From Bacteroidota bacterium (GTDB taxonomy: Bacteria; Bacteroidota; Bacteroidia; 2-12-FULL-35-15): a stretch of DNA of 64,000 nt. Positions 27,519 through 37,700 of this stretch are shown here, one piece after another. The translations under genes and the position numbers were made by a program. The DNA is taken from NCBI GenBank assembly GCA_029237775.1, contig JAQZBR010000004.1, positions 744,001 through 808,000 of the forward strand, in the 5' to 3' direction. A model generated the notes under the pieces. That model was not told the DNA's origin. It did not search any database and worked only from the letters and a program-made list of their open reading frames with translations. Position 1 is the first letter of the stretch. The number at the start of each line of letters is the position of its first letter.

Positions 27519-30500
27519 TTAGTGTATTACGAGTTTTTGAATCTTAATGTTACGGTCAGTATACATTTTAATATAATAAACTCCTTTTGCAAATCCTTCC
27601 AGGTCAACCTGCTTGTTATAAACAGAAGAATTATTCTTCTCTTCATGGCTGTAAACCTCTTTCCCCTGAATATCAACAATGCTTACAGAGAATTGATTGA
27701 ATCTTGCATTTGTAATATTGATGTTAAACATTCCTTCAGTTGGATTAGGATAAACATTAATGTTCATCTCAGCTGACGATGCTGAGGCAATTCCATTACA
27801 TACATCAACCATGATCGTTGCTGTATCAGAGTTAGTACATGAATTAGCATCGGTTACAGTGTAAGTTATCAGATATGCACCTGATAATCCTGTAGGATCA
27901 AAGATTCCTGCTGTAACTGCTGTACCTGAATAAACACCTCCCGCAGGAGAACCGCCTGAAAGTGCTATCGGTCCCGCATTATCACAAACCGGAACTACAA
28001 ATGGTGTCATTGTTACGGATGGCAAAGTATTGATCGTAACACTGATCGTATCCGAAGCAGAACATGAACCATTATTTACTGTAACGTAATATGTTCCCGA
28101 TGATGTAACTGTCAAAGTCTGAGCAGTAGACATATCGCTCCACATGTAAGTCGCCCCCGCATTTTGCGCATCAAGGGTTGCGGAACCGCACTCGATCATA
28201 TCGGCACCAAGAACAACCACAGGCAATGAATTTACTGTAATCATTATTGTAGCAGTATCTGAGCATCCGTTAGCATCTGTTCCGATGACTGTATATGTAT
28301 CAGAAGCTGTCGGAGTAAATGGAGTGTTGTCCGTTACCGTTGTTGTACCCGACCATGTATAAGTGGAAGCACCGCTACCGGTTAAAGTTACGCTTGTTCC
28401 TGCACATACAGTATTATCAATATCGTTAGAAGAAGCAGTCACTGTTGGTAAAGGATTCACAGTTACAGTTGCTGTAGCTGTGTTCATACAACCGTTAGCA
28501 TCAGTTCCCGTTACAGTATAAGTATCAGTTGCTGTTGGAGTAAACGCTACACCATCAGCAATAGTACCGCTCCATGTATAAGATGTTGCACCGTTACCTG
28601 TTAAGGTTACTGAACCACCCTGACACACTGCTGCTGCACTAGAGTTTGCTACAACTGTTGGTAAAGGATTAACAGTTACCGTTGTAGTCGCTGTGTTCAT
28701 ACAACCGTTAGCATCTGTTCCTGTTACAGTATAAGTATCAGTTGATGTTGGAGTAAATGCTACACCATCAGCCACAGTGCCGCTCCATGTATAAGAGGTT
28801 GCACCGCCACCCGTTAAGGTTACTGAACCACCCTGACAAACTGCTGCTGCGCTAGAGTTTGCTAAAACCGTTGGTAAAGGATTCACAGTTACAGTTGTAG
28901 TCGCTGTGTTCATACAACCGTTAGCATCTGTTCCTGTTACAGTATATGTATCTGTTCCTGTCGGAGTAAACGCTACACCATCAGCAACAGTACCGCTCCA
29001 TGTATAAGATGTTGCACCGCTACCTGTCAAGGTAACTGAACCACCCTGGCAAATTGTTGCTGCGCTAGCGTTTGCTACAACTGTTGGTAAAGGATTCACA
29101 GTTACAGTTGTAGTCGCTGTGTTCATACAACCATTAGCATCTGTTCCCGTCACTGTGTATGTATCTGTTCCTGTCGGAGTAAATGCTACACCATCAGCTA
29201 CAGTACCGCTCCATGTATAAGACGTTGCACCGCTACCTGTTAAGGTTACTGAGCCACCCTGACAAACTGCCGCTGCACTAGAGTTTGCTACAACTGTCGG
29301 TAAAGGATTAACATTTAAAGTTACAGTTTGAGTTGCTGAACAACCTGAAGCAGTAACACTAACCGTATATGTAGTTGTTCCGGTCGCATTTGTTGCCATT
29401 GGATTAGCAATAGATGCATCACTTAAGAATGTTGCAGGTGACCAGCTGTATGTAAAGCCTGGATTAGCTGTCCCACCTGTGATACTTACATTATAATCCT
29501 CAAATTCACCAAAGTTCGAACCTCCGATACATGATTGTGCCGCAGTAGGTGCTGAACTATATCTGGAAGCTACACGCATTCGGGTAATTCCGTTATATGC
29601 GGTTACCGGAATAGTGACAGAACCGGTTACAACTGTAGGACTTGTTGATGATGAAGTCGTGTTATAAACACTTTCTGTTACTTCGTATGTACCATTTTGA
29701 TTTAAATCGATCCAGATACGGAACTGCTGTGCATAAAGACTAGTTGTTCCTCCTGCCTCTAAACTTAGAGAAACAGGTGTGCCCGCAACTACATTTGCTG
29801 TCATACCGCTGTAATAAGTATAATCATTTGCAGCATCTCCACTATTCAAATTTGAAATATTCCCAAAAGTGAAGCTTTTAATAAAATCACCTGAAGCAGA
29901 AACAGCAGTCATTGCAGGTGCACAATATGTTCTTGGCATGAAACCGGCAACCTCCAGCTGTGATGAGCCGCCTGAGCATATAGTTGAAGGGGTGGCTGTT
30001 GCAGAAGTTACAGAAGGCAATGGTGTTACGTTTACCGTAACGGTTGCGTTAGTTGCACAGCCGTCATTAGGTCCGCTTGAGTTATCAATCGCTGACAAAG
30101 AATATGTTGTTGTTCCTGAAGGAGAAACAGTTTGTGAAGATCCCACTAAAGATCCCGGTGTCCACGTGTATGTATATCCGGTATTGGAACTAGTAACATC
30201 CAACACACTGCTTTCGCCAGCGCAGATCGTTGCCGGTGTTGCAGAAACTGTCACAGCAGGCGGTGTATTCACTGTTGCAACCACCAAAGAACGTGGACCA
30301 GAACATGCAACCTGACCTGTAAATGTAGCATTCAGACGCTGAGTGCTTAAAGATGCCGTTGGAGATGAAGTCCATAATGCTGGAGATGCGCTGCTTGTTG
30401 TTGCGTAAGCAGCTGTGTTACCGGTCGTAGCCGTATAATATGTAATTGAATTATTTGTTGCATCAGCACCGACCTGTTTGATATCAACGAGAATATTTGA

Positions 30501-33500
30501 TACCCCATCCCAGTTGTAAGGTGTGGAGAACGTCATGGTATTTAAACCTAATGAATGATTATACGTTGCTGCGCTGAAAACAGTTGTCAACCCCGTTGTA
30601 GTAAACCCTGTCAGAGTGTTTCCTGCCACTGCGCCTAAGGATATAGAGAAGTTTGTAACATTTGTTGCATCTCCAAAAGAAGTAATTCTGAATCCAAGGG
30701 ATGTGATGTTACCTGCCCCTAATCCCGCAGCGTGAAGTTCTGCAGCAGTGTAAACCATTTGACACCAGTATTGCTTCCATCTGTTACAGAAAGCGGTTGG
30801 CTGACTAGTTGCGGAAGTTAATGTTGTTGCAGTTCCAACAGTTGCATCACCCGGAGTTAATACTTCAGCTCCTACGTAATAATTTGTGGTACTACTGATT
30901 GATGGAGTTGTAAAGTTAGACCCCGTTGATAAAGGAGCACCGCCAGTAGAGGCCGCATACCAGTTTAGTGTGCTTCCTGCGCTAGCTGCTGCCGCTAAAG
31001 ATACTGTACCAACTCCGCAACGGGAACCAGGAGAAGTAGAGACTACAGAAGGATTATAAACATTAATCGCAACAGACGGTGATGTTACGCAAACAGAAGC
31101 ACCGTTTTTAATTTGAACCTGATAATACGTTGTACTTGTTAAAGCGGATGTAGCATATGTTGCTGTTGTTGCACCTCCAATGTCAGTAAATGAACTATTA
31201 TCTGAAGACACCTGCCATTGTAAAGAACCGGTACCCAGTCCTGTAGATGGACTCGCAGTTAAAACTGAGCTGCCTGACATACAGAAAGTAGTGGCGGAAG
31301 CTGTTGCAGAAACAGAAGCAGGTAAAACTGTAACCGTTGAATTTGCAACATTAGAACACTGTGTTGAAGAATTGTTCGCGTTGAGCGTATATGTCGCTGC
31401 TCCGGCTACAGAACTGTTAACATAAACAGTAGTAGCGGATGTTCCTGTATAAGGAATAGTTGCGCCTGCATCAGTGAATAAGTTCGTTGCCGGTGTCCAG
31501 ATGTAAGAATCAAAATCACTTGTCGGAGATGTCACAGTTAACATCGCAACTGAATTGTTGCAAACTGTTTGTGAAGCCGATACAGTTAACGCTGGAGCAG
31601 CCCCGACAGTTACGGTTACTGCAGTTCTTCCGCTTTCACACCCGTTAGTTCCTGTTTCAGAAACATAGAAGGTCGTTGTTGAGGAAACTGCTGTGTTATA
31701 TGTTGCTGAAGTACTTGACTGAAGAGCAGTACCTCCGCTTGAAGCAGCATACCAGTTAAACACTCCGCTTCCATTAACCATGTCGTTTGAAGTAACATTT
31801 GCCAGGGGAACCTGAGTTCCGCACTGTGAGCTACCCGCAGTCACAGGAGCCATTGGTAATGGATTAACAGTTACTGCAACTGTATTTGAAGTAACCGGGC
31901 AACCATTGGTTAATATTGTTGCGGTATAATTGCTTGAAGAAACCGGACTTACAGTCAAGCTACTTGTGGTTCCTACCACTGTGCTTCCGTCTGACCACGA
32001 ATATGAACTCGCAGCAGGTAGCGCAGCGAAGATGAATTTAGGCCTTGAAGTTCCAGTACCGTCAGGAGTTGTAGAAGCAAGCATCTGAGCAGGAGTTTGT
32101 GAATCTGCCTGATCATAAGCAGAACTTGTGAAACCCGTTGCATCTACTTTCATTGTTGTACTTGTTGAAGTAGTTGCACTTGGAACACTGCTCCAGGAGA
32201 AAGACAAGACGATGTTTGAGCTTCCATCCCAGTTAAAAACAGAACTGGATCCTGTACCTGTTCCGAAAGTAAAGGTATTCACGGTGTTTGCAACCGGAAG
32301 AAATCCATTGTTAGTGCCTGTAGCAAGATAAACCTGAGTTAATCCGGAAGATACAAATGAAGTACTCAATGCAGTTAATGCAGTTGGTGCGATACTTAAT
32401 GAAAATCCCGTATATGTTTGTCCTGAAGTGGTAGGCTCAAAACCAAGGGAAGATATAGGCCCTGCTGTTACACCCATTGCAGTAAGTTCAGATGCTCTTA
32501 TTAAATATTGGGTTTTGGCACCACCCCAACCTCCGGGAAGGAAAGAGGCAGCCGTTGATGAAGAAGTTGATGCGCCTGCACCTAACATTACAGGTGAGCG
32601 CGAAAGTGATACATTAAGATTAGCCGAACCTCCTGCACAAATTGTGGTAGGAGTCGCTGTAGCTAAAGCTGTAGTACCAGTGTTTGGCTCATCAGAATAG
32701 CTGGTGCCAACATAAGTAGAAGTTATCCCTAACGAGTTAGTTGCGGTTACTGACCATGAAACCATTGCATTTCCTATTGCAGGAGCTGTGATAGTTCCAA
32801 TCCAAGAGTTGCCAGTAGAGTTTGTCATCACAACAGGCGTTTGCGCAACACCATTGTAGCTGTAATTCAAAGTTGCACCGCTGATTGTTCCTGATACGGT
32901 AGTGATGTCCACTACAATGTCTCTGTTGGCCTTAACACACTGACTGGTTAATCCAGGTGTAATAGAAGTGAATGTAATAACCGGAGCAGGTGTTGTGCCA
33001 TTAAATTCATCCGCACCAATATCCGGAGCTGATCCGGTTCCCGCGTAACCCCCGTTACCAAAACGAATATCGTTATCATAGTCTGTGGTGATACCTGAAA
33101 CAGACGTCCCCCCGCTTTCTAAAACAGTTGCAGTTGATGGATCGATATGCAGATAAACAGCTGAAGCTCCCGATAAGCTTAAAAAAACAGGGTTTACCGA
33201 TACCGACATATTATCCCTTGCAGCTACACGCGTTTTATATGATGCCAAAGTCTGATCGCTGTTGGTTCCATCATAAAAAATTAAGTTTGTTGCAGAAGGA
33301 GTGCCAGCAAAGAAATCGTTATTATTTGAAGTGCCAGCGTAGGTTGTTAGAGTTGTTGAGCTTCTTCTGTATGCTACTGTTAATCCAGTACCATTAGCAG
33401 TAGAAGCATTTATAATGATATTATTACGCATGTCTACGGTCGGAGTTGTAGAAACTGAAACTGCCGAGCTTCCGAAATTGGTTCCTGTACTGGTAGCAAA

Positions 33501-35405
33501 TAATTGAATTGTATTATAATAAAGGTTTACTGTAGTTCCTCCTGTTACATTGATTCCAACTAAGGGATTTGTTCCGGATGCAACTGTTGCTTTTAAATCA
33601 CCGATTATATTGTTTGATACAGTTACAGTACCTGCTGAGATCAGCAATCCATTTACAGATCCGCCAGCATTAGTAGTTTCAAAATTATAGATCTTATTTT
33701 TTGAAAGCGAGCCTGATGTTCCTGTGGAAATTCCTGTAACAGCCGATGCGCCTGTTGACGAAAGGCTATTAACCATATTCAAGATTACATCTGCAGTTCC
33801 GTTGCTTCCTACATTTATTCCGGTTACAGCTCCGCCCGCATTTACATTTGTAATGGAGTTCCCTGTTAATGTATTGCTTCCGAAGCTCGCATTAATAATA
33901 GTAACTGAGTTGGTTCCGCCCGTTATATTATTAAAAATATTATTGTTGATGAATTTAGTGGGAGATCCTCCGTCAGTATTGCTCCACCCTGCGATTGTTG
34001 TAGCTCCGGTAACAGTAATATTAGAGAAATTGTTATTATTATTATTTACTGTTGAACCTGCTACTGAAGAAGCATTCGATGTAAAGAATGTCACCGTTCC
34101 TCCTGCACCGGATTTGTTAAAAGAAGTAACAATTGAATTGTTATTTACATTTTGAGTTCCACCGGCAGGTACGTTTACGCTATTAGTAATAAATGTAACA
34201 CTTCCTGTTGTGGTTAAATTAATATTTGTAAAAGTATTAAAGTTTATGTTTTGATTTAAGCTTACACCCCCGTTTGAAATAAAGGTAACAGAACCTGTGG
34301 CAGCTGCAACTGTATGCCCGAAACTGTTAAAATTATTGTTGTTAATATTTAAGGTTGTGGTAGCATTAACTGTGGATGATTGATTTTCAATTCCTACAAC
34401 GCTTCCTGCAACGACACCACTTTGAACTGAAATATTATTATTATTAATAGTATTAGTGACTGTACCTGTAGGAGAGTTTGTAAATGAAGGAATGAAAATC
34501 CCTCTTAATGTTCCGCTAGATGTTCCGCCTACGGAACTTGAAATCGTATTATAAGAAACATTAAAGTTCTTTGTATTGCGCACTAAAATACCATTCACAG
34601 TACCTGAAACATTTGCATAACCTGAGAAGGTCCCGGTTGTTCCATAATTGGTCAGCGTATTTCCTGTTGAAGATGATGTTCCTCCGATGTCTAATCCGTC
34701 ATTATGATCTGCAGACCCTGATGGCCCAACCACAACAATACCAATATTTACATTTGAAATATTATTGCCTGTAATCACGAGATTACTGTTCCCTCCTGCT
34801 GTAGTTGTAGCTGTTGCGCTTGTTGCAATAGTGGTTGCAGAGTGAGTTGAGTTGCTGTAAATACCAAATGTATTCTGATAAGTACGGTTTAAAGAAATCG
34901 TATTATTCAAAATAGAGATATTCTGCGCACCGTTTGTAGTTGACGCATAGAGTAAAGCTATTCCCCATTCTGTCATGGTATTGCTTGCAGCAGCAGTAAC
35001 ATTATTGGCAGAATTCTCCTGTAAAGTAAACCCTGATATAGTTACGTAATCCGCTCCGATGATTTTGATAATAGCATCATTTAAAGCACCGACCGTGTGT
35101 GCTGCAGATGCTGTAAGAGTGTTACCATTTCCCTGTATGATTATCGGGCTGGAGGAAGAACCTGTAAGAGTAGTGATTGCGTAACCTCCTGCGGGAGCAG
35201 TTTCAGGATTTCCTGAAATTACATTTAACGTTACCCCACCCGGACCTACTCCCTGAGTATTCAAATCAGTTATTGCAGCAGATAAAGTAGCATAGTCTCC
35301 AGGAATGTTTTTTAATCCTGTTAATTGGGCACTTGCTGAAAATGCGGTCATTAAACATGCAAATGCCACGGCAATACGCGTTTTTACCTTGTAATTTTTT
35401 TTCAT
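27519..35405 (-). CDS. Giant T9SS-exported protein with beta-helix, GEVED and near-identical Ig-like repeats
   Basis: The 2628-residue protein has a signal peptide ending ..FSASA. Residues about 40-790 form an Asn-rich right-handed parallel beta-helix (runs such as NINNNNFNSFGHTVAA), closing with the typical DIGADEFNG at about 795. Residues 800-1890 hold several Ig-like and fibronectin-like modules. A GEVED domain lies at about 1895-1975 (FRIWIDLNQNGTYEVTESVY, then GEFEDYNVSI). Residues 2033-2316 are four nearly identical 71-residue Ig-like repeats, followed by one diverged copy. The last 75 residues are a T9SS sorting domain (INVYPNPTEGMFNINI). Beta-helix plus Ig arrays suggest an adhesin or glycan-binding fibre. 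No catalytic motif is recognised. Confidence 0.9.
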   Translation of the reverse strand: MKKNYKVKTRIAVAFACLMTAFSASAQLTGLKNIPGDYATLSAAITDLNTQGVGPGGVTLNVISGNPETAPAGGYAITTLTGSSSSPIIIQGNGNTLTASAAHTVGALNDAIIKIIGADYVTISGFTLQENSANNVTAAASNTMTEWGIALLYASTTNGAQNISILNNTISLNRTYQNTFGIYSNSTHSATTIATSATATTTAGGNSNLVITGNNISNVNIGIVVVGPSGSADHNDGLDIGGTSSSTGNTLTNYGTTGTFSGYANVSGTVNGILVRNTKNFNVSYNTISSSVGGTSSGTLRGIFIPSFTNSPTGTVTNTINNNNISVQSGVVAGSVVGIENQSSTVNATTTLNINNNNFNSFGHTVAAATGSVTFISNGGVSLNQNINFNTFTNINLTTTGSVTFITNSVNVPAGGTQNVNNNSIVTSFNKSGAGGTVTFFTSNASSVAGSTVNNNNNNFSNITVTGATTIAGWSNTDGGSPTKFINNNIFNNITGGTNSVTIINASFGSNTLTGNSITNVNAGGAVTGINVGSNGTADVILNMVNSLSSTGASAVTGISTGTSGSLSKNKIYNFETTNAGGSVNGLLISAGTVTVSNNIIGDLKATVASGTNPLVGINVTGGTTVNLYYNTIQLFATSTGTNFGSSAVSVSTTPTVDMRNNIIINASTANGTGLTVAYRRSSTTLTTYAGTSNNNDFFAGTPSATNLIFYDGTNSDQTLASYKTRVAARDNMSVSVNPVFLSLSGASAVYLHIDPSTATVLESGGTSVSGITTDYDNDIRFGNGGYAGTGSAPDIGADEFNGTTPAPVITFTSITPGLTSQCVKANRDIVVDITTVSGTISGATLNYSYNGVAQTPVVMTNSTGNSWIGTITAPAIGNAMVSWSVTATNSLGITSTYVGTSYSDEPNTGTTALATATPTTICAGGSANLNVSLSRSPVMLGAGASTSSSTAASFLPGGWGGAKTQYLIRASELTAMGVTAGPISSLGFEPTTSGQTYTGFSLSIAPTALTALSTSFVSSGLTQVYLATGTNNGFLPVANTVNTFTFGTGTGSSSVFNWDGSSNIVLSFSWSSVPSATTSTSTTMKVDATGFTSSAYDQADSQTPAQMLASTTPDGTGTSRPKFIFAALPAASSYSWSDGSTVVGTTSSLTVSPVSSSNYTATILTNGCPVTSNTVAVTVNPLPMAPVTAGSSQCGTQVPLANVTSNDMVNGSGVFNWYAASSGGTALQSSTSATYNTAVSSTTTFYVSETGTNGCESGRTAVTVTVGAAPALTVSASQTVCNNSVAMLTVTSPTSDFDSYIWTPATNLFTDAGATIPYTGTSATTVYVNSSVAGAATYTLNANNSSTQCSNVANSTVTVLPASVSATASATTFCMSGSSVLTASPSTGLGTGSLQWQVSSDNSSFTDIGGATTATYATSALTSTTYYQVQIKNGASVCVTSPSVAINVYNPSVVSTSPGSRCGVGTVSLAAAASAGSTLNWYAASTGGAPLSTGSNFTTPSISSTTNYYVGAEVLTPGDATVGTATTLTSATSQPTAFCNRWKQYWCQMVYTAAELHAAGLGAGNITSLGFRITSFGDATNVTNFSISLGAVAGNTLTGFTTTGLTTVFSAATYNHSLGLNTMTFSTPYNWDGVSNILVDIKQVGADATNNSITYYTATTGNTAAYATTSSASPALWTSSPTASLSTQRLNATFTGQVACSGPRSLVVATVNTPPAVTVSATPATICAGESSVLDVTSSNTGYTYTWTPGSLVGSSQTVSPSGTTTYSLSAIDNSSGPNDGCATNATVTVNVTPLPSVTSATATPSTICSGGSSQLEVAGFMPRTYCAPAMTAVSASGDFIKSFTFGNISNLNSGDAANDYTYYSGMTANVVAGTPVSLSLEAGGTTSLYAQQFRIWIDLNQNGTYEVTESVYNTTSSSTSPTVVTGSVTIPVTAYNGITRMRVASRYSSAPTAAQSCIGGSNFGEFEDYNVSITGGTANPGFTYSWSPATFLSDASIANPMATNATGTTTYTVSVTASGCSATQTVTLNVNPLPTVVANSSAAAVCQGGSVTLTGSGATSYTWSGTVADGVAFTPTGTDTYTVTGTDANGCMNTATTTVTVNPLPTVVANASAATICQGGSVTLTGSGATSYTWSGTVADGVAFTPTGTDTYTVTGTDANGCMNTATTTVTVNPLPTVLANSSAAAVCQGGSVTLTGGGATSYTWSGTVADGVAFTPTSTDTYTVTGTDANGCMNTATTTVTVNPLPTVVANSSAAAVCQGGSVTLTGNGATSYTWSGTIADGVAFTPTATDTYTVTGTDANGCMNTATATVTVNPLPTVTASSNDIDNTVCAGTSVTLTGSGASTYTWSGTTTVTDNTPFTPTASDTYTVIGTDANGCSDTATIMITVNSLPVVVLGADMIECGSATLDAQNAGATYMWSDMSTAQTLTVTSSGTYYVTVNNGSCSASDTISVTINTLPSVTMTPFVVPVCDNAGPIALSGGSPAGGVYSGTAVTAGIFDPTGLSGAYLITYTVTDANSCTNSDTATIMVDVCNGIASASSAEMNINVYPNPTEGMFNINITNARFNQFSVSIVDIQGKEVYSHEEKNNSSVYNKQVDLEGFAKGVYYIKMYTDRNIKIQKLVIH
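28233..29309 (-). repeat. Tandem 213-bp coding repeat, four near-identical copies plus one diverged
   Basis: Four units of exactly 213 bp (71 codons) fill 28458-29309, each opening with the codons for NPLPTV and containing CQGGSVTLTG and TYTVTGTDANGCMNTAT. They differ by only a few residues. A fifth, 225-bp diverged copy occupies 28233-28457. The near identity marks recent duplication and a site where copy number can change by recombination. Confidence 0.92.
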
Positions 35406-35581
35406 GATATAGGAATATAGATTAATGTGCTCTTTTTTTTAGAATCGGATTACAAAAATAATTCATAATCAAATATTTCAATAAATATTAACAGTGTTTT
35501 CGATGAAACGTTGATAACTATAGATGTTTGGGGCGTTTTTTCTACACTTTTCGAGAGAAAAAGAAAAAGCGTGGTCTTGTT

Positions 35582-37399
35582 TTACCGGGTTTGTGCAATG
35601 CGAATCGCTGCAGTTCTTAATTGAGTTTTTAACTGGAGTGTATAAATTCCATTTTTCAAATTAATTCCATCTACATTAAAATTGAACTCGTAATGGCCTT
35701 GTTCCTGAATTCCTTTATCAATAGTATATAATTTTTGCCCTATTGAATTGAACACTTCAAAGCTCACCGAAGTCTTTTCAGGAAGAAAATAACTTACTGT
35801 TGTGTTCTCCTGTAGTGGATTCGGATATACTGAATAACCCAATGATCTTGCAGCGTTCTCATGTATATTTACACCGTTGATATTTATCAGTTGTGTTGTG
35901 GTGTCGCTTCCGCAGGGACTGTTGACAATTAAGGTTACGTTAAAAACTCCGTTCGACATATAATTATGCACCGGATTCTGATTAACAGAAGTTCCCCCAT
36001 CTCCGAAATACCACTGATATGTATATGTTGTACTTGCGGTGTTATAGAACTGCACTGAAGAATTTCCCGTATGACTAAATGATGCAACTGGGCCTGCGGT
36101 CTGTTGGGTTAAAGTTATTGGTGCAGCTGCCCAATTATTCGTTTCATTTGATTCGAGAAAATTATTGTCGGGATCCGTAATAGAAACAATATAATAATCA
36201 CCATTACAAACTCCTGTAAGATCTATCGACATTCCTGCAAGCCCTTCACTGTAAATATCAAGATTTCCCACATAAATTCCCTGATCATTGCCGCAGCCGC
36301 TTACCAGTCCGAATGGTGAATTAGGAACATTTGCCATTGTTACAATAGGCCCGTAATTTCCATCGCGACAGTAACCGTAATCACTTGTGCAATCTCCAAG
36401 ATTTATCAGACAAAAAGACACTTTCGAACCTGCTGCCACAATAGGCCATGTAGTTGCATCAGGATTTGAGGTCGCTTTTCTTAAAGTAAATTCTGCCCAA
36501 TTATCAACGTGTATATGTCCGTGCGAAGGATGATAGCTCATTTCTCCATTTGTCAGGATATCATAAGTACTGATCGCTGCACCTGTTTTATGATAGATCG
36601 TTTGTTTTAATTTTTGTTTCGGATAGCTTCCATCCGGACAAATAGATGTTGAACAAGGCACTGTAATCGTATCACACCAGCATGAATTAGAACCGTGGAT
36701 CTCCATTGGCCCCCAGCCGATATTTGGAGTGGCATTGCTTAGGGTTATCAAACCGGGATACTCCGTGTGCTGATTCTGAATTATGAGAGCAGAGGCTGTC
36801 ATATCCGGAAGAAGGTCGCAGTTTGTTGTTCCATTCGGACAAAGACAAGCGGCCCCGTTGCTTGAGCTACAAGGTCCGCTCACAGGTCCACCTCCACCGG
36901 CTGGAGGGTTTGCCCCGAAAGTGATCGAGCATGAAAGTAAATTTCCAAAATCAGCTGGCACTTCGTCAACCACACATACGTACCATGTTCCGTTAGGATT
37001 CTGATTATTATTAACTCCGTTTATATTTCCATTTGGAACGAATGTCCCTGTATATGGAGCCGCCCCACCGCCTATTGGTCCTGAAGAACCATTCATAGCG
37101 AAGCATGTGTTTGTATAGTTGTCTCCGCTTCCGCCATTATTGCTTGATAATACGATAACGGTTCCGTCAGGTGATTTAAGTCTCAGGTCAAGATCCCCAA
37201 CCCAGGTATGTGTCAGGTTAATGCAAACCTGCGTAACTCCAAAAAGCGTGTCAATTTGAGATGGGAGTCCGCTTACGGTTACAGGAAAACACACTTCAGT
37301 GTTATTATCCGGAACAGCTCCTCCGGTATTATTTGTAAAGGTTTGAGATTTAGAAAGTAATGCTGTACCAAGCAAAAGAGCGAGTAGAAATTGTTTCAT
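35582..37399 (-). CDS. T9SS-exported lysyl oxidase homologue with P-domain and PKD domain
   Basis: The 605-residue protein has a signal peptide (1-19). A proprotein convertase P-domain follows at about 25-162 (LTHTWVGDLDLRLKSPDGT). A lysyl oxidase domain lies at about 196-425, a PKD domain at about 437-508 (YQWYFGDGGTSVNQNPVHNY) and a T9SS sorting domain at the end (YSVYPNPLQENTTVSYF). The copper motif is H290-x-x-H293-x-H295-x-H297, the spacing of human LOX. K326 (GSKVSFCL) and Y383 (LDIYSEGLAG) align with the two residues that form the lysine tyrosylquinone cofactor in LOX, and the ESNETNN segment also matches. It is therefore predicted to be an active copper amine oxidase acting outside the cell on lysine side chains or amines. 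The substrate is unknown. Confidence 0.88.
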   Translation of the reverse strand: MKQFLLALLLGTALLSKSQTFTNNTGGAVPDNNTEVCFPVTVSGLPSQIDTLFGVTQVCINLTHTWVGDLDLRLKSPDGTVIVLSSNNGGSGDNYTNTCFAMNGSSGPIGGGAAPYTGTFVPNGNINGVNNNQNPNGTWYVCVVDEVPADFGNLLSCSITFGANPPAGGGGPVSGPCSSSNGAACLCPNGTTNCDLLPDMTASALIIQNQHTEYPGLITLSNATPNIGWGPMEIHGSNSCWCDTITVPCSTSICPDGSYPKQKLKQTIYHKTGAAISTYDILTNGEMSYHPSHGHIHVDNWAEFTLRKATSNPDATTWPIVAAGSKVSFCLINLGDCTSDYGYCRDGNYGPIVTMANVPNSPFGLVSGCGNDQGIYVGNLDIYSEGLAGMSIDLTGVCNGDYYIVSITDPDNNFLESNETNNWAAAPITLTQQTAGPVASFSHTGNSSVQFYNTASTTYTYQWYFGDGGTSVNQNPVHNYMSNGVFNVTLIVNSPCGSDTTTQLININGVNIHENAARSLGYSVYPNPLQENTTVSYFLPEKTSVSFEVFNSIGQKLYTIDKGIQEQGHYEFNFNVDGINLKNGIYTLQLKTQLRTAAIRIAQTR

Positions 37400-37700
37400 G
37401 ATCCGTGTTTATTTAACGAATATAAAACGAAATACTTAGAAAGTCAATAACTAAACAATTGTGATAATCAGCTGTAGAAAATTTATCTGCTAGATTTATT
37501 GGAACCCGGATCTTTTGATTTTTATGGTTTAGAGTTAAGATAGCTTCGCTATTTATGACAAAATTATGATCTGGTATTACTCAGGCTTTGCCGTAACAAT
37601 ACCCCCAAATTTAAGATGCTTTCACAATAGTTGAAAACTGCGGGATAATCAAAAAAGCTATTGGGACGATTATAATTTCAGTGCGCGCAGCTTCTGGAGG
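37400..37700. other. Intergenic region without recognised genes
   Basis: This stretch between the lysyl oxidase start and the hairpin array has stops in all frames and no sequence I recognise. It must contain the promoter for the minus-strand lysyl oxidase gene. Confidence 0.5.

Noticed and set aside
29869-34155. Long plus-strand open frames opposite the giant surface protein (for example 29869-30315 and 33724-34155)
   Set aside because: They mirror the repetitive Thr/Ser/Val codons of the minus-strand gene, lack start context and have Val/Glu/Pro-rich meaningless sequence.
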